From assembly GCA_964352225.1 (NCBI GenBank), contig CAYGRM010000053.1, forward strand, positions 1 through 24,341: a stretch of 24,341 nt of DNA, in the 5' to 3' direction. The DNA comes from CAJQQY01 sp964352225 (GTDB taxonomy: Bacteria; Bacteroidota; Bacteroidia; Chitinophagales; Saprospiraceae). The position numbers were made by a program, and so were the translations under genes. Positions 16,492-22,690 of the stretch are shown one piece after another (the stretch's first letter is position 1; each line of letters begins with the position of its first letter). The notes below the pieces were generated by a model. The model searched no databases. It was not told where the DNA came from and saw only the letters and a program-made list of their open reading frames with translations.

Positions 16492-16530
16492 AAAAGCCAC
16501 TTTTGAGGAAACTTGAAGGTGGCTTTTTTT
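16492..16530 (+). terminator. Rho-independent terminator of the cytochrome c gene
   Basis: The stem AAAAGCCAC (16492-16500) pairs with GTGGCTTTT (16519-16527), extends by a few G-U/A-U pairs, and is followed by T's. It begins 19 bp after the stop codon. Confidence 0.88.
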
Positions 16531-16630
16531 GTTTAATTGGTGGAATGGGTAGAAAGTAGTTGATTTTTAGGCAAGATAGTCGGACATTGTTAAAACCGTT
16601 TCAATATTTAGAAATTGAATATTAAAAATT

Positions 16631-17242
16631 ATGTCAAATATAAAAGATACTAAATCCGAAAATAAATTTTGGTCAAATCGGTATCAAGACGGACAGACAG
16701 GTTGGGATATTGGATATCCTTCTACTCCTTTGAAAACCTATATTGATCAACTAGAAGATAAGGATATAAAAATATTAATTCCAGGTGCTGGCAATGCCTA
16801 TGAGGCAGAATATCTATTTGGCCAGGGCTATAAAAATAATTTAATTTTAGATATCTCCAAAGCACCAATAGAAAAATATCAAAAGAGGAATCCTGGATTT
16901 CCTGCTGAACAACTCATCCATGAAAATTTTTTTAGTCATCAAGGTCAGTATGACTTAATTTTTGAACAGACTTTTTTTTGTTCTTTTCCGCCCCTCAAAA
17001 ATAATCGGATGCTTTATGCAGAAACGATGTCTCGAATACTTTCTCCTAATGGAAAATTAGTTGGAGTTTGGTTTGACTTTCCACTTAAAGGAGATTTAGT
17101 CAAGCGGCCATTTGGAGGAACGAAGCAAGAATACCTAAGTTATTTAACTCCCTACTTTGAGACCATAATTTTTGAAAAATGTTATAATTCTATCGAGCCG
17201 AGAAAAGGAAATGAGTTGTTTGGAATTTTTCAAAAAAAATAA
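16631..17242 (+). CDS. TPMT-family SAM-dependent methyltransferase
   Basis: This 203-residue protein belongs to the thiopurine S-methyltransferase-like class I methyltransferases. The N-terminal signature is FWSNRYQDGQTGWDIG with GYPSTPL (residues 13-34). The SAM-binding motif I is ILIPGAGNAYEAEYL (48-62). An acidic residue follows at the end of strand 2 (LDIS, D74). The family-typical YDLIFEQTFFCSFPP lies at 107-121. The protein length is normal and no signal is present, so it acts in the cytoplasm. Bacterial relatives methylate sulfur, selenium or tellurium compounds, and the natural substrate in Bacteroidota is unclear. It lies between the cytochrome gene and a bidirectional terminator, with its own 157-bp upstream gap. 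No convincing promoter box was found. Confidence 0.88.
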   Translation: MSNIKDTKSENKFWSNRYQDGQTGWDIGYPSTPLKTYIDQLEDKDIKILIPGAGNAYEAEYLFGQGYKNNLILDISKAPIEKYQKRNPGFPAEQLIHENFFSHQGQYDLIFEQTFFCSFPPLKNNRMLYAETMSRILSPNGKLVGVWFDFPLKGDLVKRPFGGTKQEYLSYLTPYFETIIFEKCYNSIEPRKGNELFGIFQKK

Positions 17243-17269
17243 AACTCAACCATCTTTTTACAAAAAATG

Positions 17270-17305
17270 AAAGCACCATTTATTACTACATAAATGGTGC
17301 TTTTT
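17270..17305. terminator. Bidirectional terminator after the methyltransferase gene
   Basis: A perfect 13-bp stem (17270-17282 and 17291-17303, 8-nt loop) has AAAGCACC/GGTGCTTT at its base. A T-run follows on the plus strand, and a second T-rich stretch follows on the complement. It also lies 25 bp beyond the stop of the convergent small gene at 17330. Confidence 0.88.
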
Positions 17306-17329
17306 ACCTTAAATTTTTCAGATCATTTT

Positions 17330-17536
17330 TCATCCGATATATTTTTTTATAAATTTTCGAATAAAACCATTTTTGCTAAATATTTCAGAGCGAGACCCTT
17401 TGTCAATGCTCATACTTCCCAAGCAGTCTTGCTCTCCCCATTGTAAATATCCCCAGCAATTCGGGCAATCGTGAAAATTATGGTATTCCTGTTTAATGTT
17501 TTGGACTGGTTGATTTAATTTTGTGTTAAACATCAT
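17330..17536 (-). CDS. Truncated CPNCWG-family paralog
   Basis: This 68-residue ORF contains CPNCWG at residues 24-29 and a C-terminal helix, GFIRKFIKKYIG. The helix lines up with FIQKFVEDRITGI of the intact paralog at 15152-15427. A TGA at 17330 stops it exactly after that Gly, so the second CxxC pair is missing. Translation past the stop gives only KNDLKNLR before another stop, without cysteines. It may be a functional short form or a decaying copy. Only 22 bp separate its ATG from the thioredoxin terminator upstream, leaving no room for a separate promoter, so expression would rely on read-through. An adjacent second Met (17533) is an equal start. Confidence 0.55.
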   Translation of the reverse strand: MMFNTKLNQPVQNIKQEYHNFHDCPNCWGYLQWGEQDCLGSMSIDKGSRSEIFSKNGFIRKFIKKYIG

Positions 17537-17547
17537 ATATAATTTTT

Positions 17548-17586
17548 AAAAGTGAAAATGAAGTCATCAAGAGATTGATGACTTCA
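17548..17586 (-). terminator. Terminator of the thioredoxin gene
   Basis: A perfect 12-bp stem (17559-17570 and 17575-17586) has a GAGA/TCTC tetraloop. On the complement strand it is followed by TTTTCACTTTT. It begins 12 bp after the thioredoxin stop. Confidence 0.82.
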
Positions 17587-17597
17587 AAAAAAATTCG

Positions 17598-17921
17598 TTA
17601 TACAACTACGCTGTATTCTTGGATTTTTGATTCAAGTACAGATTCAGTTTGAACTCCAACTAATCTCTCTTTAACTTCTCCATCTTTCAAAAAGAATAAC
17701 GCAGGAATACTTCTCACGTTAAATTGCTGTGCTAATTCTCGATTATTATCCACATTGACCTTGACGATTTCAAAATCTTCTGCATGTGCTTCCGCCAATT
17801 TTTCTACCGTTGGTAAAAGCGCTTGACAAGGGCCACACCAGTTAGCATAAAAATCTAAAAGTATAGGTTTACCTGTTTCAATAATTGATTTGAAATCTGC
17901 TGCATTTTTTATTTCTTTCAT
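17598..17921 (-). CDS. trxA: Thioredoxin
   Basis: This 107-residue protein is a standard cytoplasmic thioredoxin. The active site is WCGPC at residues 28-32 in the context LLDFYANWCGPCQALLPTVE. The buried Asp equivalent is D23, and the cis-proline is P73 in VRSIPALFFLKDG. No signal peptide is present and the length is typical. It reduces disulfides in cytoplasmic proteins with electrons from thioredoxin reductase, which is not in the window. A near-consensus promoter box (CATATTTG on the complement, 17968-17975) lies 46 nt upstream, and the terminator at 17548-17586 follows. It is monocistronic, although a truncated CPNCWG ORF lies downstream. Confidence 0.95.
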   Translation of the reverse strand: MKEIKNAADFKSIIETGKPILLDFYANWCGPCQALLPTVEKLAEAHAEDFEIVKVNVDNNRELAQQFNVRSIPALFFLKDGEVKERLVGVQTESVLESKIQEYSVVV

Positions 17922-18051
17922 GATATTCTATTTTTAAATGATTAAAATTTTGTTGTAATTGATAATACAAATATGGGGTAATCTGGAAGGGAGTGAATAG
18001 GGAATACTTCCTTTAGAGTTGTCAATTCTTCCCGAATTTGAGTAAAAGGCA

Positions 18052-18090
18052 AAAAAAAGAGGATTTGACTAGGCCAAATCCTCTTTTTTT
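18052..18090 (-). terminator. Strong terminator after the secreted thioredoxin-like gene
   Basis: A perfect 16-bp stem (18052-18067 and 18075-18090, 7-nt loop) has the core GAGGATTTG. Its base is an A/T run, giving a T-tract on the complement strand. It lies 16 bp beyond the stop of the 18107-18628 gene and insulates it from trxA. Confidence 0.88.
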
Positions 18091-18106
18091 ATCATTATTT
18101 TTTATG

Positions 18107-18628
18107 CTATTCTCCACTTCCTTTTCCTTCTTTCTTTTTGTTTTCTTTTCCTCTTGCGATCATTAGATCCACATCACTAGTAAATTTTTCAGCAGTTTTA
18201 GTGTATCCAGTTTTTCCCAGACCTTCGATAGAGAAGTTTCCTTTGTCGTCTTTTGATAAGTTGAAAACCCAAACGGTAGGGAAGCCTCTCACTCCAAATG
18301 CTTGTTGCAGTTGCGCATTTTGATTTCTATATTTTTCAGGTAATTGCTTTCTTTTAGGGTAATCTAATTCCAAAAGAACAACATTATCTTCTGCCCAATT
18401 TTGAAACTCTTTTTTAGAAAAAACAGAAGTGGTTAATCTTTTGCACCAACCGCACCAATCACTACCTGTGAAATTTGCTAAGATGGGTTTACCTGTTTTT
18501 TCCGACTCAGCAAATGCTTTATCAATATCAACTAACCAACCTTCATTTTCGGCTTCATAAGAATCAGTTTGACTAAATGCTGAAAATGAAAGTAAAGCAA
18601 ATAGACTGAAGAAAATTATCTTTTTCAT
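18107..18628 (-). CDS. Secreted thioredoxin-fold protein with WCGWC active site
   Basis: This 173-residue protein has a Sec signal peptide ending ..SFSAFSQ at residue 20. The mature part is a thioredoxin_7/DUF255-like fold. It has a helix (AFAESEKTGKPILANFTG), the active site WCGWC at residues 58-62, a downstream EFQNWAEDNVVLLELD strand, and cis-Pro P117 in VRGFPTVWVF. It ends in a Lys/Glu/Gly-rich tail (KENKKKEGKGSG). The Trp between the cysteines is typical of periplasmic members. The role is inferred to be thiol-disulfide exchange on exported proteins, possibly including apocytochromes, since a c-type cytochrome lies 1.6 kb away. It has its own promoter-like box and terminator, so it is monocistronic. 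Confidence 0.9.
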   Translation of the reverse strand: MKKIIFFSLFALLSFSAFSQTDSYEAENEGWLVDIDKAFAESEKTGKPILANFTGSDWCGWCKRLTTSVFSKKEFQNWAEDNVVLLELDYPKRKQLPEKYRNQNAQLQQAFGVRGFPTVWVFNLSKDDKGNFSIEGLGKTGYTKTAEKFTSDVDLMIARGKENKKKEGKGSGE

Positions 18629-18651
18629 GTTATTATAATTTGTTTAAGTTA

Positions 18652-18659
18652 CAAATGTA
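18652..18659 (-). promoter_or_regulatory. Candidate -7 box (TACATTTG) for the secreted thioredoxin-like gene
   Basis: The complement strand has an exact TAnnTTTG match 24 nt before the ATG at 18628. No clear TTTG -33 element is present; TTTC lies 17 bp upstream of the box. Confidence 0.5.
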
Positions 18660-18956
18660 CGAGAATTTTGGAATTTGAAATGTTAAGAATTTATTATTTA
18701 TTAGAGGATCTTGAAAACTTGTCTTCATCAATACACTATTGTAAATATGAAAAACCATTCCTAAAGTTAACAATGGGACAGGAATTAATTAAAATGATTC
18801 TTGAAAAAATCTAATTTCTAGCTCCCAGTCAATCGAACTCCTTCGGTAAAAAAAAATAAGAGATTCTAATTTTCAAGTATTTTTACCCACATGGGTGTAG
18901 TGAGGATTTTTCTAAACCCTTTTTTTTGTAGTAAATTTTTAAACAAACATTTTACT
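18660..18956. other. Intergenic region upstream of the type IX cargo genes
   Basis: This AT-rich gap lies between divergent genes. It contains one short ORF (18680-18814) and a T/A-rich stretch before the cargo ATG. The only promoter-like match on the plus strand is TATTTTTA (about 18879-18886), one base off TAnnTTTG. No RNA gene or repeat was recognised. Confidence 0.5.
18680..18814 (+). CDS. Possible 44-residue small ORF
   Basis: ATG at 18680 to TAA at 18812-18814 encodes MLRIYYLLEDLENLSSSIHY, continuing CKYEKPFLKLTMGQELIKMI to a LEKI end. The composition is protein-like, with amphipathic Leu/Ile/Glu/Lys helices, which is less usual for random AT-rich DNA. An open stretch this short can still arise by chance. 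No homology is recognised and no promoter is evident. It could be a small protein, the remnant of a larger gene, or nothing. Confidence 0.2.
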   Translation: MLRIYYLLEDLENLSSSIHYCKYEKPFLKLTMGQELIKMILEKI

Positions 18957-20822
18957 ATGAAAAAAATAATTACACTCGTTTTACTTTTCGTTTATTTTCA
19001 AAATTCAATTTTTGCCCTACACACTTTTATTGGAACAGTCGATGACCAATGGGATAATTCTAGCAATTGGGACATGGGAACTGTTCCAACTTCAAGTGAT
19101 GATGTTGAAATCAATGCTTCTTGTTTGGTTGCAAGTGTGGAAATTCCAATTGGATTTACTACAGTTATTTCTAATCTATTGATTAATGATGGAAAAGAGT
19201 TAAGTGTATTGGTTGAAGGTTCATTAACAATATCAACGCTTACTCTCCAAAAGGGAACTCTAAATATTGATGGTTATTTACTTACTCGAGTTATGAATAT
19301 AGGGACATTGGTAGCAAGTGAAATAGGAACAGTCAATATTAATGGCAATTTAGAATTTAATAATGGTACTTCAGTTACGATGTTAGTTACAAGGGGAACT
19401 GTCAATAATTATAATTCTATAAATGGTACAGGACATTCCGTTGGGGAAATTTTTTTAGAAATATTAGCAGACGGGGAATTTAATAATTTTGGTGATGTGA
19501 CTAAAACTAACTCTACAGGTGCAATCCTTGAAAATAAAGGAGTTTTCAATAATGAAATAGGAGGTAATTTAAATTTTACGCCCAGTTTTTTTAGTGGATT
19601 TGCAGGTGCGGCAATTGGTTCTAGATCTGGAGGCGTTTTCACAAACAAAGGAAATATTCATTTGGCTAGAGCTGCAAGTATTTTTGTTCAAATTGGAGTT
19701 TTTGCTCAAGGAATGAATTCTTTTATTAATGAGTCTACAGGTAATATCTCAATATATGATGCAAGAAATGCTCCTATTCAAGTAAGTAGTAATTCAAGTT
19801 TTGTCAATAATGGTAGCTTATATATTGAGAAGAGCGCATTTACTCAAGATATGATCGTTGGGAATGCCTCAACTTCAGTTTTTACAAATGCCTCTACAGG
19901 AACGCTCTCAGGCGAAGGGAAAGTAAGAATTGATAATTTTGATTTTGAAGGAAATCTTAGTCCTGGGAACTCTCCGGGAAAGGTTGCCATTGAGTCAGAT
20001 TTTGATTTAAATAATGTGACCTATTTGGCTGAATTGGAAGGGACGAGTGGAGCTGGAGTTGTAGGAGGACATGATTTGATAGAAGTTACAGGAACAGCTG
20101 ATTTAACCGGAGGAATTTTAACCGTAACCACTATTGGGGGTTTTACACCAGTTTTAGGAAATCAATTTTCAATTCTTACTGCTACAACTTCAGTAGCTGG
20201 AACTTTTGCAAGTATGTCATTACCAACCTTGTCAGCGAGTTTAATTTGGGATGTAACATACAATCCTACGTCAGTTGTTTTGGAAGTAATTTCAAACCCA
20301 CTTCCAGTTGAGTTAATTTCTTTTTATGTAAAAGAAAAATCAAATACACATGAACTAATTTGGTCGACTGCTTCTGAGACTAACACTTCTCATTTTGAAA
20401 TTGAATATAGTTTGGATGGAAATGATTGGGAAAAAGTTGGAAGAGTTTCTGCGTTTGGAGAAAGTAATTCAATTAAAATTTATTCATTTGAAAATACTTG
20501 GGATCGCTTCGCAAATCATCATTACTATAGATTAAAAATAATAGACTTTGACTACACCTTTGAATACTCTGATATTCAATCTGTTCGATCTACATCTATC
20601 TCAGAGGTTAAAATTTTTCCTAATCCATTTTCTAATAACATTCAAATTAATATTCCTGGTTCTAGTTTTGAAATATTAAATGCACAGAATCAGGTAGTCT
20701 ATCAATCCAATCATTCGAATGAAAATGTAGACTTAAGTCACTTATCTAATGGCCTTTATTTGATCAAATATCAAATAGATGGAAAACCTGTCATCAATAA
20801 AATTATCAAATCAAATAATTAA
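18957..20822 (+). CDS. Type IX-secreted beta-rich surface protein (T9SS type A sorting domain)
   Basis: I start at ATG 18957 because MKKIITLVLLFVYFQNSIFA is a signal peptide; the earlier ATG at 18891 would bury it behind 22 residues. The product is 621 aa. After HTFIGTVDDQWDNSSNWDMG comes a long Asn/Gly/Thr-rich repetitive region (to about residue 330), consistent with a beta-helix. A LSPGNSPGK motif (334-342) follows, then the HDLIEVTG/GGILTV/LGNQFSIL block seen in autotransporter-like passengers. Next is an Ig/FN3-like domain (PVELISFYVKE, HYYRLKIIDFDY). The C-terminal Por sorting domain is at 552-621 (KIFPNPFSNNIQINIPG, then HLSNGLYLIKY). It would be exported by Sec, then by T9SS to the cell surface. 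A tandem paralog follows 27 bp later. Confidence 0.9.
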   Translation: MKKIITLVLLFVYFQNSIFALHTFIGTVDDQWDNSSNWDMGTVPTSSDDVEINASCLVASVEIPIGFTTVISNLLINDGKELSVLVEGSLTISTLTLQKGTLNIDGYLLTRVMNIGTLVASEIGTVNINGNLEFNNGTSVTMLVTRGTVNNYNSINGTGHSVGEIFLEILADGEFNNFGDVTKTNSTGAILENKGVFNNEIGGNLNFTPSFFSGFAGAAIGSRSGGVFTNKGNIHLARAASIFVQIGVFAQGMNSFINESTGNISIYDARNAPIQVSSNSSFVNNGSLYIEKSAFTQDMIVGNASTSVFTNASTGTLSGEGKVRIDNFDFEGNLSPGNSPGKVAIESDFDLNNVTYLAELEGTSGAGVVGGHDLIEVTGTADLTGGILTVTTIGGFTPVLGNQFSILTATTSVAGTFASMSLPTLSASLIWDVTYNPTSVVLEVISNPLPVELISFYVKEKSNTHELIWSTASETNTSHFEIEYSLDGNDWEKVGRVSAFGESNSIKIYSFENTWDRFANHHYYRLKIIDFDYTFEYSDIQSVRSTSISEVKIFPNPFSNNIQINIPGSSFEILNAQNQVVYQSNHSNENVDLSHLSNGLYLIKYQIDGKPVINKIIKSNN

Positions 20823-20849
20823 TTTTTTAAATCAAAACAAAAACATCAA

Positions 20850-22490
20850 ATGAGAAATCTTTTATTCATTCTTACATTCTTATGCACCTTGACAACTCTC
20901 CATGCAGCCGAAAATATTTTTATTGGTGCTGCTGATCAAAATTGGAAAAACCCATTGAATTGGAGTAATGGAACTTTGCCTAATGCCAATGAAGATGTCG
21001 CCATTTATATCAGCGATGTATTCATACCAAAGGGGTTTAATGCGCAAGCAAGGAATATTAATATTTTTAATGAAAAGAGTTTATTAATTAAGAATCAGGC
21101 TAATCTAGATGCTTATGATATCGGAGTTTTTCATGGTACACTAACTAATAATGGACAAATTGAATCAAGGAATTTGTCAGTAGGATCTAACCCTAATAAT
21201 GATCCAGATCACCTTGGTTTATTTATAAATAATGGGGCATTAAATTTTAAGGACTTACCTTTTTCAATCTTGAAGGTACGGCATGGTGAAGTAATTAATC
21301 ATGGGACTATTTTTCAACCTCATGATTCAGGCTCTTATAATTTTATTCACGTATCAGCTACAAGCCAATTTATTAATTTTGGGAGCATCGAGAAATATAG
21401 TATGGCCAAACTTTTTCTATTTAACGAAGGATTATTTGTTAATGAAAAAACTGGAGAAATACTTTTCTTTAAAGGAGCATATCCTCCACCCAACGTTTAT
21501 AATCCAATTATTGACAATAAAAATACGATGATTAATAAGGGAGCAATAATACTTGATGAAGATAATGCAAATGGATTTTTAACAGGATTAAACATGTATA
21601 GCGGGGCTGTTTTCATAAATGAGAAAGAAGCATTTTTTAGCATTAAAAATGCACGTATTTTTCCCATTGCTCTGCAAAGTAATAGTATTTTTCACAATTA
21701 TGGAATGGCACGATTTCGTCCCGCGGATGATACTAATAAAATGATCAAAGGAGGTAATCCGAGTAATGCGGAATTTATTAATTTCTCAGGTTCATATTTT
21801 CAAGGGGGCGGAGAGATTGATAATGTAGAAATTTTATTTGAAGAAACGATTATTGATCCGATGGAGGATAATCACCTCTTTGGAAAAATTTTCTTTCCGG
21901 AAAAAGTAGAGTTGAATGCCTCTATTTATAAGTGCCAAATTAATGGAACTGCTGGCGGTGGTGAGGCTAATGGGCATGACCAAATTCATACCTTAAAGAG
22001 TGTAAATATTGATGGTGTTTTGATTAATGTAATTTTGTCGGGAGGTTTTGTTCCTAATATCAATGATGAATTTACCATTCTGACAACTGATGATCAGATA
22101 GATGGGTATTTAGATGATATTAATCTACCAAATCTTCCTGCAAACCGAAAATGGAATGTACAAATAACTTCAAATGAGATTATATTAAGAGTAATTTCCT
22201 CAGGCAGTAACTATACTTCACAAAATCCAAATCAATTTTCAGTCATTAAAAATAATGTGAATACCCCACAATTAGAAAGTAAAATATTTCCAAATCCTTT
22301 TTCCGATTTAATTAATATCGATGTTCCTTCTGATAAATTTGAGATTTATAATTCCTTTGGGAAAGTAATTTATCAATCTAGCATAGGAAGCAGAGAAGTC
22401 GATTTTTCCACACATGCAGTTGGAGTTTATTTTATTCATTATAAAGAAAATGGAGAATTGAAGGTTGAAAAAATACTAAAAATAGAGTAA
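20850..22490 (+). CDS. Tandem paralog: type IX-secreted surface protein (T9SS type A sorting domain)
   Basis: This 546-residue protein begins with the signal peptide MRNLLFILTFLCTLTTLHAA. The mature start, ENIFIGAADQNWKNPLNWSN, mirrors the preceding gene's HTFIGTVDDQWDNSSNWDMG, so the two arose by duplication. The middle is Asn-rich and beta-like (INHGTIFQ, FINFGSIEK, FINEKEAFF). A HDQIHTLKSVNIDG block near residue 375 matches the HDLIEVTG block of the paralog. The FN3-like domain of the paralog is missing and a short Asn/Gln-rich linker takes its place. The sorting domain occupies 478-546 (KIFPNPFSDLINIDVPSDKF, then VGVYFIHY). The 27-bp gap suggests one transcript with the first gene. The stop overlaps the next start by one base (TAATG). 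Confidence 0.9.
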   Translation: MRNLLFILTFLCTLTTLHAAENIFIGAADQNWKNPLNWSNGTLPNANEDVAIYISDVFIPKGFNAQARNINIFNEKSLLIKNQANLDAYDIGVFHGTLTNNGQIESRNLSVGSNPNNDPDHLGLFINNGALNFKDLPFSILKVRHGEVINHGTIFQPHDSGSYNFIHVSATSQFINFGSIEKYSMAKLFLFNEGLFVNEKTGEILFFKGAYPPPNVYNPIIDNKNTMINKGAIILDEDNANGFLTGLNMYSGAVFINEKEAFFSIKNARIFPIALQSNSIFHNYGMARFRPADDTNKMIKGGNPSNAEFINFSGSYFQGGGEIDNVEILFEETIIDPMEDNHLFGKIFFPEKVELNASIYKCQINGTAGGGEANGHDQIHTLKSVNIDGVLINVILSGGFVPNINDEFTILTTDDQIDGYLDDINLPNLPANRKWNVQITSNEIILRVISSGSNYTSQNPNQFSVIKNNVNTPQLESKIFPNPFSDLINIDVPSDKFEIYNSFGKVIYQSSIGSREVDFSTHAVGVYFIHYKENGELKVEKILKIE

Positions 22491-22687
22491 TGCAAAAAGA
22501 AATTAATCAAGCTAAAATTATTCACCTTTTCCAAGACACTTCTCCAAGTGTCTTGGGATTTTTATTTAAAAATTTGGTAGAAATTGAAAAAGATTTAGAT
22601 TGCATTCTAAATAGTGAGGAGTTAGAAAGTGAGGAGAAAAACGAAAAACAAAAACTATCATTTTTAAGATCAATTCATAAAAAGTAG
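22490..22687 (+). CDS. Small ORF between cargo gene and sensor kinase
   Basis: This 65-residue ORF starts inside the stop codon of the cargo gene (TAATG) and ends 3 bp before the kinase ATG. That is the spacing of translationally coupled genes. The product is helical and charged (HLFQDTSPSVLGFLFKNLVE, then NSEELESEEKNEKQK), with no signal peptide or Cys. No family is recognised. Codons for FQDTSPSVLGF form a perfect hairpin (22531-22556), which could mean that the ORF is only incidental sequence around a terminator. The unbroken frame fitting exactly between two genes is the main argument for it. Confidence 0.5.
   Translation: MQKEINQAKIIHLFQDTSPSVLGFLFKNLVEIEKDLDCILNSEELESEEKNEKQKLSFLRSIHKK
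22531..22568 (+). terminator. Terminator-like hairpin inside the small ORF
   Basis: A perfect 11-bp stem CCAAGACACTT/AAGTGTCTTGG (22531-22541 and 22546-22556) has a 4-nt loop and is followed by GATTTTTATTT. It lies 41 bp past the second cargo stop. It may terminate the cargo transcript or attenuate read-through into the kinase gene. Confidence 0.7.
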
Positions 22688-22690
22688 TTC

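Noticed and set aside
18891..18956. Upstream in-frame extension of the first type IX cargo protein (22 extra residues)
   Set aside because: The signal peptide starts at the Met at 18957. The extension is encoded by T-rich leader-like DNA.
21301..21531. 76-codon frame inside the second cargo gene
   Set aside because: It overlaps a well-supported coding frame and has no signal, motif or start context of its own.
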